Positions 40,980 to 49,470 of a stretch of DNA of 62,871 nucleotides are shown in pieces. Below the pieces are notes generated by a model. That model worked only from the letters and a program-made list of their open reading frames with translations. It did no database searches and was not told the DNA's origin. How positions within the stretch are numbered: position 1 is the first letter of the stretch; the number at the start of each line of letters is the position of its first letter. The position numbers and the translations under genes were made by a program. This DNA comes from an uncultured Clostridia bacterium (GTDB lineage Bacteria; Bacillota; Clostridia; Oscillospirales; Oscillospiraceae). The DNA lies in assembly GCA_937894515.1 (NCBI GenBank), contig CALCRH010000158.1:1-62871 (forward strand), written 5' to 3'.

Positions 40980-43130
40980 TTATTCTTTCACCTGCCGCAT
41001 GGATAGACCGATGCGGTGTTTCTTTTCGTCCACTTCCAGTACGCTGACCTTTACCACGTCACCCACCCGCACGATCTCGCTGGGGTGCTTGATGAACTTG
41101 TCGCACACCTGGGAGATATGCACCAAGCCGTCCTGATGGACGCCGATGTCTACGAATACGCCGAAGTCCACTACGTTCCGCACGGTACCGGACAGCACCA
41201 TGCCGGGCTTCAGATCCTTGATGTCCAGCACATCGGTCCGCAGGATGGGAGCCGGCAGGTCATCTCGCATATCCCGCCCGGGTTTGCTGAGTTCCTTTAC
41301 CACGTCCTGTAAGGTGGGTACACCGATGCCCAACTGAGCAGCAACTTTTTCCTCGCCCAGCAGCTTCACCTTCTGCGCCAACAGTCCCACCTCGCCGGCT
41401 TTTACGTCAGCGGTGGTGTAGCCGCACAATGCCAAAAGCTGTTCGGCAGCGGTGTAGGATTCCGGGTGGACACCGGTGTTGTCCAGAATGGACTTGCTCT
41501 CCGGCACCCGCAGGAAGCCGGCGCACTGCTCATAGGCCTTCGGCCCCAGCTTCGGCACCTTTAACAGTTGTTTGCGCCCGGTAAAGCTGCCGTTCTCCTC
41601 CCGATAGGCTACAATATTCTTGGCTGTGGTTGCATTTAAGCCGGACACCCGCCCCAGGAGACTTGCACTGGCGGTGTTCACGTCCACGCCCACGGCGTTG
41701 ACGCAGTCCTCCACCACGCCGCCCAGCGTTTCGTCCAACCGTTTCTGGGGCATATCGTGCTGATACTGTCCCACGCCGATGGCCTTGGGATCGATCTTCA
41801 CCAGCTCTGCCAGGGGATCCTGCATCCGGCGGGCGATGGATACGGCGGAGCGCAGATTCACGTCGTAGTCGGGGAACTCCTCGGCAGCGAGCTTGCTGGC
41901 GGAGTAGACGGACGCACCCGCCTCGTTGACCATCATGTAGCTGACGCCGGGCAGGGAGTGGATCATCTCTACCGCCATGGCCTCAGTCTCCCGGCTGGCG
42001 GTGCCGTTACCGATGGCCAGATGCTCCACCTTGTGCTTTTTTACCAATGCGGACAGCTTGACGATAGCCTCGTTTTTCTGCCGTTCGCCGTAGGTGGGGT
42101 AAACCACCGTGGTGTCCAGCACCTTACCGGTGGGGTCGATGACCGCCACCTTGCAGCCGTGGGCGTAGCCGGGATCCAGCCCCATGGTCACGTGTCCCTT
42201 TACCGGCGGCTGCAGCAGCAGCGGCTTTAGGTTCAGCGCGAAGTTGTGGATAGCGCCTTCGGCGGCATCATCACTCAGCAGACTGCGGATTTCCCGCTCC
42301 AGCGAGGGGAACAGCAGCCGGTCATAGCTGTCCTCAGCGGCGGCCCGGACAAATCGGCCGCAGGCGGTATCAGCGGTGACGCAGCGGTTCCACATCAGAT
42401 TCAGCGCCCACTCTCTGTCGATACTGACACTGACCTTGAGGAACTCCTCCTTTTCACCCCGGTTGATGGCCAGGATCTGATGCCCTGCCAACTTGGAAAT
42501 GGCCTGTGAAAATTCGTAGTACAGCCGGTAGACGCTGTCCTCTTCCTTGGCGGCTTCCGTGACCAGACTGCCCCGCTTCAAAATCATCTCCCGAAGCTCT
42601 TTGCGAACGGCGGCGTCATCGCTGAGAAGCTCCGCAATAATATCGTTGGCACCCTGTAAAGCATCTTCCGCAGTCTCCACGCCTTTTTCGGCGTCTATGT
42701 AGGCCTGTGCCATGGCTTCGGGGGCATCCTTGCTGTCCTGCGCGAAAATGGCGATAGCCAGAGGTTCCAGTCCTTTTTCCTTGGCCACGGTGGCCCGGGT
42801 ACGCCGTTTCTGCTTGTAGGGACGGTACAGGTCTTCCACCTCGGCCAACGTTTTGGCGTTGTCAATGGCGGCAGCCAGCTCTTCTGTCAGCTTTTCCAGA
42901 TTGGCGATGGCGTTCTTGACCTCTTCCTTGCGGTTTGCCAGATTCCGCAGATAGTTCAGCCGATCAAAAAGCGCGCGGAGGGTGGTGTCGTCCATAGAGC
43001 CGTGGAGCTCCTTGCGGTACCGGGCGATAAAGGGAATGGTGTTCCCCTCATCGATCAGCGAGATCACGTTCTCCACGTGGCGCAGTTCCTGTTTCAGTTC
43101 CTTGGCCAGAATTTGAGCAATGGTTTCCAT
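40980..43130 (-). CDS. tex: Tex-family RNA-binding protein
   Basis: The 716-residue protein has the Tex layout: helical N-terminus, a YqgF/RNase-H-like core (GLDPGYAHGCKVAVID near residue 325), a helix-hairpin-helix part (NTASASLLGRVSGLNATTAK) and a C-terminal S1 domain (LKPGMVLSGTVRNVVDFGVF, about residues 640-712). Tex binds RNA and RNA polymerase and affects transcription. Its length is normal. Confidence 0.93.
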   Translation of the reverse strand: METIAQILAKELKQELRHVENVISLIDEGNTIPFIARYRKELHGSMDDTTLRALFDRLNYLRNLANRKEEVKNAIANLEKLTEELAAAIDNAKTLAEVEDLYRPYKQKRRTRATVAKEKGLEPLAIAIFAQDSKDAPEAMAQAYIDAEKGVETAEDALQGANDIIAELLSDDAAVRKELREMILKRGSLVTEAAKEEDSVYRLYYEFSQAISKLAGHQILAINRGEKEEFLKVSVSIDREWALNLMWNRCVTADTACGRFVRAAAEDSYDRLLFPSLEREIRSLLSDDAAEGAIHNFALNLKPLLLQPPVKGHVTMGLDPGYAHGCKVAVIDPTGKVLDTTVVYPTYGERQKNEAIVKLSALVKKHKVEHLAIGNGTASRETEAMAVEMIHSLPGVSYMMVNEAGASVYSASKLAAEEFPDYDVNLRSAVSIARRMQDPLAELVKIDPKAIGVGQYQHDMPQKRLDETLGGVVEDCVNAVGVDVNTASASLLGRVSGLNATTAKNIVAYREENGSFTGRKQLLKVPKLGPKAYEQCAGFLRVPESKSILDNTGVHPESYTAAEQLLALCGYTTADVKAGEVGLLAQKVKLLGEEKVAAQLGIGVPTLQDVVKELSKPGRDMRDDLPAPILRTDVLDIKDLKPGMVLSGTVRNVVDFGVFVDIGVHQDGLVHISQVCDKFIKHPSEIVRVGDVVKVSVLEVDEKKHRIGLSMRQVKE

Positions 43131-43152
43131 ATGATATCCTTTCTGATAGAAA

Positions 43153-43177
43153 TAGGGCGGCCGTCCGGACCGCCCTA
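43153..43177 (-). terminator. Hairpin between DUF1846 gene and tex
   Basis: AGGGCGGCC and GG(A)CCGCCCT form a GC-rich stem just past the DUF1846 start side of tex; it lies between the two genes and has only a weak T-run. Confidence 0.4.
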
Positions 43178-43192
43178 AAGTCAGCAGTTTCC

Positions 43193-44674
43193 TTATTTGT
43201 GATAGAGTTTTTTGACCTCGTACTTGGGCTGGCAGCTCACGTGAATGCCCAGCCGCTTGTACAAATTCCGATCCTCCTCGGAGATGATCACCGAGAAATG
43301 GGCATCGCAGCCCCGCAGAGAGAGCAGCTGCTTTTGTACCCGGCTGGCCAGCGGATTGGTCAGCGCCGACATGGACAGGGCGATCAGCACCTCGTCAGAG
43401 TGGAGCCGGGGGTTGTTGTGCCCCAGATAGGTGGTTTTCATCTTGCTGATGGGTTCAATGACCGAGGCGGGGATCAGATCCATCTCCTTGTCGATGCCGG
43501 CCATGTGCTTCAGCGCATTCAAAAGCAGAGCCGCCGAAGCGCCCAGCAGATCGGAGGTCTTTCCGGTGACGATCTTCCCATCGGGCAGCACCATGGCGCC
43601 GCAGGGGGTGCCGGTCTCCTCTGCCCGTTGGAGACAGATATCTACAATGGGACAGAACTCTGTGGTCACATTGGCCTGCTGCATCACCAGCTCCAGCTTA
43701 CGTACCACGGTGTCGTCACACTTGCCCTGAGCCTTTTCCACCAACCCCGCATAGTAACGCCGCAGGATCTCATGGCGGCTGGCGTCCTGACACACCGCAT
43801 CATCGGCGATGGCGAATCCCGCCATATTCACGCCCATATCGGTAGGGGAGTGATAGGGGGAGTCCCCCTGAATCCGCTGGAAAATGGCGTTGAGGACAGG
43901 GAACACTTCCACATCCCGGTTGTAATTCACGGTGGTCTTGCCGTAAGCCTCCAGATGGAACGGGTCGATCATGTTCACATCGTTGAGATCGGCGGTGGCG
44001 GCCTCGTAGGCCAGGTTCACCGGGTGCTTGAGCGGCAGGTTCCAAATCGGGAAGGTCTCATATTTGGCGTAGCCGGCCTTGATGCCCCGCTTGTGTTCGT
44101 GGTAGAGCTGAGAGAGGCAGGTGGCCATCTTGCCGCTGCCGGGACCGGGGGCGGTGACCACCACCACGCTGCGGGAGGTCTCGATGTACTCGTTGCGGCC
44201 CAGCCCCTCATCGCTGACCACGTGGCTCACATCGGAGGGATAGCCGGCGATGGGATAGTGGCGATAGCTGGGCATGCCAAGGGCAGTCAGGCGTTTGATA
44301 AAGGCGTCGGCTGCGGGTTGACCGGCATACTGGGTGATGACCACGCTGCCCACATAGAAGCCGAGGGAACGGAACACGTCCACCAGACGCAGCACGTCAT
44401 CGTCATAACGAATGCCAAGGTCGCCCCGGGTCTTGTTTTTCTCGATGTCGTTGGCGCAGATAGCGATAACGATCTCCACCTCGTCCTTCATGGTTGCCAG
44501 CATCCGCACCTTGCTGTCCGGCTGAAATCCGGGCAGAACGCGGCTGGCATGGTAGTCGTCAAACAGCTTGCCGCCGAATTCCAGATAGAGCTTGCCGCCG
44601 AACAGCGCACGGCGCTGCCGGATATGCTGCGCCTGCAATTCCAGATATTTCTCGTTGTCAAAGCCAATTTTCAA
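43193..44674 (-). CDS. DUF1846 domain protein
   Basis: The protein of about 493 residues starts at KIGFDNEKYLELQAQHI, the usual DUF1846 N-terminus, has a P-loop-like GPGSGKMATCLSQLYHEH near residue 170, and the normal C-terminal part with SSVIISEEDR-type and YEVKKLYHK ends. These proteins are conserved in Clostridia and their biochemical role is unknown. A TTG start at 44674, 9 nt after GGGGGC, fits the family start; the ATG at 44698 would add 8 residues. Confidence 0.85.
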   Translation of the reverse strand: MKIGFDNEKYLELQAQHIRQRRALFGGKLYLEFGGKLFDDYHASRVLPGFQPDSKVRMLATMKDEVEIVIAICANDIEKNKTRGDLGIRYDDDVLRLVDVFRSLGFYVGSVVITQYAGQPAADAFIKRLTALGMPSYRHYPIAGYPSDVSHVVSDEGLGRNEYIETSRSVVVVTAPGPGSGKMATCLSQLYHEHKRGIKAGYAKYETFPIWNLPLKHPVNLAYEAATADLNDVNMIDPFHLEAYGKTTVNYNRDVEVFPVLNAIFQRIQGDSPYHSPTDMGVNMAGFAIADDAVCQDASRHEILRRYYAGLVEKAQGKCDDTVVRKLELVMQQANVTTEFCPIVDICLQRAEETGTPCGAMVLPDGKIVTGKTSDLLGASAALLLNALKHMAGIDKEMDLIPASVIEPISKMKTTYLGHNNPRLHSDEVLIALSMSALTNPLASRVQKQLLSLRGCDAHFSVIISEEDRNLYKRLGIHVSCQPKYEVKKLYHK

Positions 44675-44866
44675 CCCAAACGCCCCCAAATTACACATTG
44701 TGGATAGTATACAACATCTTGTGGTATCTGAAAAGAGGAAACTACTAAATTTTCCTGTAAAGATATGGAGAAAAATCAGCCGAATTTTTGTCGAAAGCAA
44801 CCGTTGATTTTTGCCGGAAAATCGGCTATACTACAAAATAGTCACCCCATTTAAGGAGGAAGCCGT

Positions 44867-45073
44867 ATGCCGTACCAGACATTTCGATTCCACGTGATGT
44901 GGCGCCATACCAATGAGACCGAGTTCCGGGACTTTTACCAGACCGACAGCATTGACGAGGCCAAGGACTTCGCCATGCGCCTTGCCTTTGACGAGACCAA
45001 TGTGGTCTATGTGCAGGACGAGAAGCGCCATGAGATCGTCCGGGACTTTGATGCAGAAATTTACAAACAATAA
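44867..45073 (+). CDS. Small conserved hypothetical protein
   Basis: The 68-residue acidic protein has an alternating strand and helix pattern (YQTFRFHVMWRH, TDSIDEAKDFAMRLA) and no recognised domain. AAGGAGG lies 8 nt before the ATG. A second small gene follows 41 bp downstream, probably on the same transcript. Confidence 0.7.
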   Translation: MPYQTFRFHVMWRHTNETEFRDFYQTDSIDEAKDFAMRLAFDETNVVYVQDEKRHEIVRDFDAEIYKQ

Positions 45074-45108
45074 AACCGCCGCCTCTGCCCATACTACCGG
45101 CAGAGGTG
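45072..45108 (+). promoter_or_regulatory. Hairpin covering the ribosome-binding site of the next gene
   Basis: CCGCCTCTGCC pairs with GGCAGAGGTG. The 3' arm contains the GAGGTG used by the following small gene, so the stem may hide it and lower its translation. Confidence 0.5.
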
Positions 45109-45114
45109 ATTTTT

Positions 45115-45351
45115 ATGCAGAACAAGAAAAAAGAGGGCTTTCCCTACGATGCCACACCGGATATCCACCATTTTGCCGGCAGTCCGGAGAATTGTTTCGA
45201 TCTGGTAAATCAGTATGGCACCTATAATATCCAGCCCACCGCCGATACGGACAACCTGTTTCCGCTGATTGCACCGGGTCTGCCCCATGCCTGGAAAGAG
45301 ATGCACCTGGGCAAGGACGATTTATCCCGGAATCCCGGGACTGTCGAATGA
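45115..45351 (+). CDS. Small conserved hypothetical protein
   Basis: The 78-residue protein has an SPENCFDLVNQYGTYNIQPT motif and is rich in Pro and aromatic residues; no family name is recognised. ATG 45115 follows GAGGTG by 8 nt; a GTG at 45106 is an alternative. The site lies inside a hairpin. Confidence 0.65.
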   Translation: MQNKKKEGFPYDATPDIHHFAGSPENCFDLVNQYGTYNIQPTADTDNLFPLIAPGLPHAWKEMHLGKDDLSRNPGTVE

Positions 45352-45371
45352 TCCCTGCCATACAAATAACA

Positions 45372-45421
45372 AAAGAAGCGCAAAAAATGAGGGCTGTGCC
45401 CTCATTTTTTGCGCTTCTTTT
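45372..45421. terminator. Long shared terminator
   Basis: AAAGAAGCGCAAAAAATGAG and CTCATTTTTTGCGCTTCTTT form a stem of more than 20 bp. It includes the last codons of nhaC and serves both converging genes. Confidence 0.9.
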
Positions 45422-46718
45422 CAATGCCGATAAACACCAGAGAACTTATCAGCAGCAGATAGGGGTAGAACAGCAGGGGAATAATGTCAAATGCGCTGAT
45501 GGACAAGCCCAACTCTCCGCAGGCAGCGATGGCTACCAGCATCTGGGCGCCGTAGGGCAGAATGCCTTGAAACACGCAGGAAAAGGTATCCAGCAGGGAG
45601 GCGCTTCGTTTGGCGTCAATGCCGTACTCGGCGCTGATCTCCTTGGCAATGGGGGCCGCCATGACGATAGCCACGGTGTTGTTGGCGGTGGCAATGTCCA
45701 TCAGGGACACCAGACAGCCGATACCCAACTGTCCGCCCCTACTGCCTTTGAAGATTTTGCGGATCGCGCACAGCAGCGCCTCGAACCCACCGTATTCCCG
45801 GATGAGAGCGCACATAGCGGCCACCAGAACCGCCACCATGGAGGTCTCAAACATACCTGCGGCGCCGCTGCCCATATTGCTCAACAGCTCTGCTGCGGTG
45901 ACCTGCCCGGTGGCCAGGGTGATGATGCTGCCGGATCCGATACCGATCAGCAGCACCGCAAATACGTTCCAGCCGAACAGCGCGCAGATCAACACCAGCA
46001 GATAGGGGACGATCAGCAGCAGATTGTGCTCGCCGGCGGGTATCACGTTCACCTCGGTGCGCAGAGAGATGAGCAGCACCAAAACGGCGGTAACAATAGC
46101 GGCAGGCAGGGCGATCTTGAAGTTCGCCCGGAATTTGTCCTTCATCTCACAGCCCTGGGTAGAGCAGGCGGCAATGGTGGTATCGGAGATAAAGCTCAGG
46201 TTGTCGCCGAACATGGCGCCGCCCATCACCGTTGCCACGCACAGGGGCAGGGGGAAGCCGGACTGCTGGGAAACGGCGGCGGCAATAGGCGTGATCAGGG
46301 TAATGGTACCCACCGAGGTACCCATGGCTACGGACACGAAGCAGGCCACCACAAATAGAATTACCACCGCCAGTTTCGCCGGCGCCAGATTCAGCAGAAA
46401 ATAGGCCACTGCCTGCGCACTGCTGCGCCCGGTAACGCCGCCGAAGATGCCGGCGCACAGGAAAATGAGCAGCATGGTGATGATATTTTTGTCGCCCACC
46501 CCCTGTGCCATCAACGCCAGCTTCCGGTCAAAGGACAGCTTCTTGTTTTGCAGGCAGGCCACGAGAATTGCCGCCAAAAAGGTCACGACAATCGGGATAT
46601 TGTAAAAGCCCATGGGAATTTTCATCACGTATTCAAACAGGATCCCCAGCCCCAGGTACAGGACGAGGAAAACGGCGATGGGTAAAAGTGCGATTGCTTT
46701 CGGTGCTGGTTTGTTCAT
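45402..46718 (-). CDS. nhaC: NhaC-family sodium/proton antiporter
   Basis: The 438-residue membrane protein has about 11-12 hydrophobic helices, with conserved GTSVGTITLITPIAA and MGGAMFGDNLSFISDTT in the transport core. It likely expels sodium in exchange for protons, in keeping with an anaerobe that couples energy to ion gradients. The 3' end lies within the shared terminator. Confidence 0.88.
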   Translation of the reverse strand: MNKPAPKAIALLPIAVFLVLYLGLGILFEYVMKIPMGFYNIPIVVTFLAAILVACLQNKKLSFDRKLALMAQGVGDKNIITMLLIFLCAGIFGGVTGRSSAQAVAYFLLNLAPAKLAVVILFVVACFVSVAMGTSVGTITLITPIAAAVSQQSGFPLPLCVATVMGGAMFGDNLSFISDTTIAACSTQGCEMKDKFRANFKIALPAAIVTAVLVLLISLRTEVNVIPAGEHNLLLIVPYLLVLICALFGWNVFAVLLIGIGSGSIITLATGQVTAAELLSNMGSGAAGMFETSMVAVLVAAMCALIREYGGFEALLCAIRKIFKGSRGGQLGIGCLVSLMDIATANNTVAIVMAAPIAKEISAEYGIDAKRSASLLDTFSCVFQGILPYGAQMLVAIAACGELGLSISAFDIIPLLFYPYLLLISSLVFIGIEKKRKK

Positions 46719-46743
46719 TGTAAATCTCCTTTGTAATAAAATA

Positions 46744-47604
46744 TCAGGTTTCTTTGAATACCGTCTCCGGCGGGTGGATGACTACCCGTGTGTTGGGCCG
46801 GACAGACATGGTCAAAAAGGCGTTGCCGCCCACCACGGAATTTTCACCGATGACTGTACCGCCGCCTAAAATTGAGGCGTTGGAATAGATGGTAGCACCG
46901 TTTTCCACGGTGGGATGACGTTTTCCCGGCAGGGCATTGTGCCCGGCGCGGGTGCTGAGTGCGCCAAGCGTGACACCCTGATAGAGCTTGACGTGGTCGC
47001 CGATATCGGTGGTCTCGCCGATGACGATGCCGGTGCCGTGGTCGATAAAAAAGTGGCTGCCGATGGTTGCACCGGGATGAATGTCGATACCGGTGCGGCT
47101 GTGAGCATACTCCGTCATCATGCGGGGAATGGTAGGCACCTGCCGCAGATACAGCTCGTGGGCAATGCGGTAGACGAAAATGGCATACAGCCCGGGATAG
47201 GCAAAAATGACCTCCTCCTTGTTGGAGGCGGCAGGATCGCCGTCAAAAAGGGCATCAATGTCCAGAAGGAGTTTCTTTTGCACTTCAGGGATCTGCTCTA
47301 CCACCTCTCTGGCGATATAGCCGGCCTTTTCGCAGTCAAATTCACACAGGGCAAGCGCCAGCTGCTGCTCCAGCGCTGTTTCAATGCGCTCAAGCAAAAG
47401 GGAAATATAGGCGGTGGGCTCCATGGTCATCAGCATGGGATCGCCGTAGTAGGCGGGGAACATCACTTTGCGGATGTCCTTGAGAATATTGATAATTGCT
47501 TTGCGGTCAGGCAGACGCAGCTTTGCCCCGTACATGGGTACAGCGGCGGATTTCATGGTCTCCGCCATTACTGCGGCAGCATCGGTAATATGTTTTGCGT
47601 ACAT
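46744..47604 (-). CDS. cysE: Serine O-acetyltransferase (EpsC/CysE type)
   Basis: The 286-residue enzyme makes O-acetylserine for cysteine synthesis. The C-terminal half is a left-handed beta-helix of hexapeptide repeats (SRTGIDIHPGATIGSHFFID, with the catalytic HGTGIVIGETTDIGDH), and the N-terminal half is a helical extension of the EpsC type. ATG 47604 lies 1 nt after the cysK stop, so the two are translationally coupled; the longer frame would overlap cysK. Confidence 0.92.
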   Translation of the reverse strand: MYAKHITDAAAVMAETMKSAAVPMYGAKLRLPDRKAIINILKDIRKVMFPAYYGDPMLMTMEPTAYISLLLERIETALEQQLALALCEFDCEKAGYIAREVVEQIPEVQKKLLLDIDALFDGDPAASNKEEVIFAYPGLYAIFVYRIAHELYLRQVPTIPRMMTEYAHSRTGIDIHPGATIGSHFFIDHGTGIVIGETTDIGDHVKLYQGVTLGALSTRAGHNALPGKRHPTVENGATIYSNASILGGGTVIGENSVVGGNAFLTMSVRPNTRVVIHPPETVFKET

Positions 47605-47605
47605 C

Positions 47606-48538
47606 TCATGCCTCCTGAAACAGCGGCGTGGACAGATAGCGGTCGCCGGTATCGGGCAATAATACCACGATGCGCTTGCCCTGGTTTTCGAGACGCTTCG
47701 CCAGCAGTTCCGCGGCATAAAGCGCCGCTCCGGAGGTGATACCGGCCAATACGCCCTCACTTCGGGCAAGCAGCCGCCCCGCACGATAGGCGTCCTCTTC
47801 CGTCACGGCGATCACCTCGTCAACAAGTGCGTCATCATAGTTTTTCGGCACAAAGTTGGCGCCGATCCCCTGCAAGCCGTGGCTGCCAGAGTACCCCTTT
47901 GTCAGAAGCGGTGAGGACGCAGGCTCCACCGCCACCACCTGTACGGCGGGATTTTTCTCTTTGAGATATCGTGCCGTACCGCTTACCGTACCGCCGGTTC
48001 CCATACCGGCCACAAAAATGTCCACGGTGCCATCGGTGTCGTCCCAGATCTCCGGCCCGGTAGTCAGATAGTGCGCCAGCGGGTTGGCAGGGTTATCAAA
48101 CTGTCCGGCAATCATGCTGCCGTTGATTTGAGCGTGCAGCTCCTGCGCCTTTTCAATGGCCCCGGTCATTCCCACCTTACCCGGTGTCAGCACCAGCTCT
48201 GCGCCATAGGCCTTCAATAAGGCACGGCGTTCCGGACTCATGCTGTCCGGCATAGTCAGAATGACTCGATATCCCCGGCTGACGCCCATGGCGGCAAGCC
48301 CGATGCCGGTGTTGCCGGAGGTTGGCTCGATGATGGTGGCACCAGGCTGCAAACTGCCGTTTTTCTCCGCCTCGACAAGCATCTGCCGTGCCACGCGGTC
48401 TTTGGCAGAGCCAGCAGGGTTGAGGTACTCCAATTTTACATAGATAGCGGCATTTAAGCCGCGCATTCGGCGATAATTCTTTATTTCCAGCAAGGGCGTG
48501 TGCCCTATCAGCTGGTCTAAAGAAGTGAATACATTCAT
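47606..48538 (-). CDS. cysK: Cysteine synthase (O-acetylserine sulfhydrylase)
   Basis: The 310-residue PLP enzyme turns O-acetylserine and sulfide into cysteine. The PLP lysine lies in NPAGSAKDRVA near residue 42, and TSGNTGIGLA and GTGGTVSGTARY bind substrate and phosphate. AAAGGA precedes ATG 48538. It is first in the cysK-cysE operon, whose leader holds a small Cys/Met-rich peptide and a terminator. Confidence 0.93.
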   Translation of the reverse strand: MNVFTSLDQLIGHTPLLEIKNYRRMRGLNAAIYVKLEYLNPAGSAKDRVARQMLVEAEKNGSLQPGATIIEPTSGNTGIGLAAMGVSRGYRVILTMPDSMSPERRALLKAYGAELVLTPGKVGMTGAIEKAQELHAQINGSMIAGQFDNPANPLAHYLTTGPEIWDDTDGTVDIFVAGMGTGGTVSGTARYLKEKNPAVQVVAVEPASSPLLTKGYSGSHGLQGIGANFVPKNYDDALVDEVIAVTEEDAYRAGRLLARSEGVLAGITSGAALYAAELLAKRLENQGKRIVVLLPDTGDRYLSTPLFQEA

Positions 48539-48572
48539 GTTTACGCCATCCTTTCTTACCAAAATATGCAAA

Positions 48573-48605
48573 AAAAGCGGAAGGTGTCATACACCTTCCG
48601 CTTTT
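48573..48605 (-). terminator. Attenuator terminator in the cysK leader
   Basis: AAAAGCGGAAGGTG and CACCTTCCGCTTTT form a 14-bp stem, followed on the minus strand by a run of T. It lies before the cysK start and after the leader peptide gene, so it would stop transcription into cysK unless an alternative fold forms. Confidence 0.8.
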
Positions 48606-48627
48606 CTACAAAAAATATAGCGCCGTC

Positions 48628-48732
48628 TTATCCGGCATCAGCGAAAAATCCATGACCCGTTTTTGCATAACAAATCGTGCCCATGCAGCACATGGACATA
48701 CACATCATCATACAAGCGGTAAAACGAGTCAT
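48628..48732 (-). CDS. Cys/Met-rich leader peptide of cysK-cysE
   Basis: The 34-residue open frame has 5 cysteines (7, 11, 15, 16, 21) and 7 methionines, 12 of 34 residues, clustered in residues 7-21. An AAAGGAG lies 8 nt before the ATG, and the stop is 22 nt before a terminator. Both sulfur amino acids in such density, together with the terminator, fit a leader peptide whose translation speed reports Cys or Met charging. A real small metal-binding protein is the alternative. Confidence 0.7.
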   Translation of the reverse strand: MTRFTACMMMCMSMCCMGTICYAKTGHGFFADAG

Positions 48733-48763
48733 GAAGCTTCTCCTTTATAGAATTTCTGCGTTT

Positions 48764-48793
48764 ATTATAGCAAACGGATTGCGGCGCTGTCCA
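48764..48793 (-). promoter_or_regulatory. Promoter of the cysK-cysE leader
   Basis: On the minus strand TGGACA and TATAAT are separated by 18 bp, 32 bp before the leader peptide start. Confidence 0.7.
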
Positions 48794-48940
48794 CGGTCAT
48801 ATTCACCAAAAAACAGAGTGTCAGAGCGGAAAACTTTATCAAATGCCGATGTTTTTCGCATCGTAAAAAATTTTCCTCAAAAACAGCGAAAAGATCATCG
48901 ACAAATGCAAAAAAATATGTTATGGTGTAATAGAAGACAA

Positions 48941-48958
48941 GCGTTAACAAATTAACGA
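48941..48958 (+). promoter_or_regulatory. Candidate Rex operator of the hydrogenase operon
   Basis: GCGTTAA-CAAA-TTAACGA has the Rex 7-4-7 layout and matches 11 of 14 defined consensus positions. It is 30 bp before the first hydrogenase gene. Confidence 0.65.
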
Positions 48959-48987
48959 ACTCGATTTTGCTTTTTGGAGGGTGAAAC

Positions 48988-49470
48988 ATGCAGAAAAATC
49001 CGCGTGTAGAGGAGATTTTAAGCTCCTACGGCTACCAACCCCACTTCCTCATTGCCATCATGCAGGATATTCAGGCGGAGTACAAGTATCTCAGTCAGGA
49101 AAATCTGGAGCAGGTGGCAGACGGTCTGGGGCTGAGCATCGCCAAGGTGTACAGCGTTGCCACGTTCTACGAGAACTTTTCGCTGGAGCCCAAGGGCAAG
49201 TACATCATCAAGGTCTGTAACGGCACGGCCTGCCATGTCCGCAAGAGCGCTCCCATTTATGACGCGCTCCATGAATGCCTGGGACTGGACGGCAATCATA
49301 AGACCTCGGCTGATGCCCTGTTCACGTTGGAAACGGTGGCGTGTCTGGGTGCCTGTTCTCTGGCACCGGCCATGACGGTCAACGACGAGGTCTACGCCAA
49401 GATGACGCCGGAAAAGGCGCTGGCGCTGATCGACGAACTGCGTGCAAAGGAGGCGGCAAGCAATGGCTAA
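48988..49470 (+). CDS. Hydrogenase NuoE-like subunit (HndA type)
   Basis: The 160-residue subunit has the thioredoxin-like 2Fe-2S fold of NuoE: a helical N-terminus, then the cluster ligands in CNGTACHVRKS and CLGACSLAPAM. It passes electrons to the NuoF-like subunit. A GGAGG site precedes the ATG. The next gene overlaps it by 8 bp, which implies a joint complex. Confidence 0.92.
   Translation: MQKNPRVEEILSSYGYQPHFLIAIMQDIQAEYKYLSQENLEQVADGLGLSIAKVYSVATFYENFSLEPKGKYIIKVCNGTACHVRKSAPIYDALHECLGLDGNHKTSADALFTLETVACLGACSLAPAMTVNDEVYAKMTPEKALALIDELRAKEAASNG

Noticed and set aside
43199..44707. 502-residue plus-strand frame over the DUF1846 gene
   Set aside because: Antisense shadow; the opposite frame is a conserved family.
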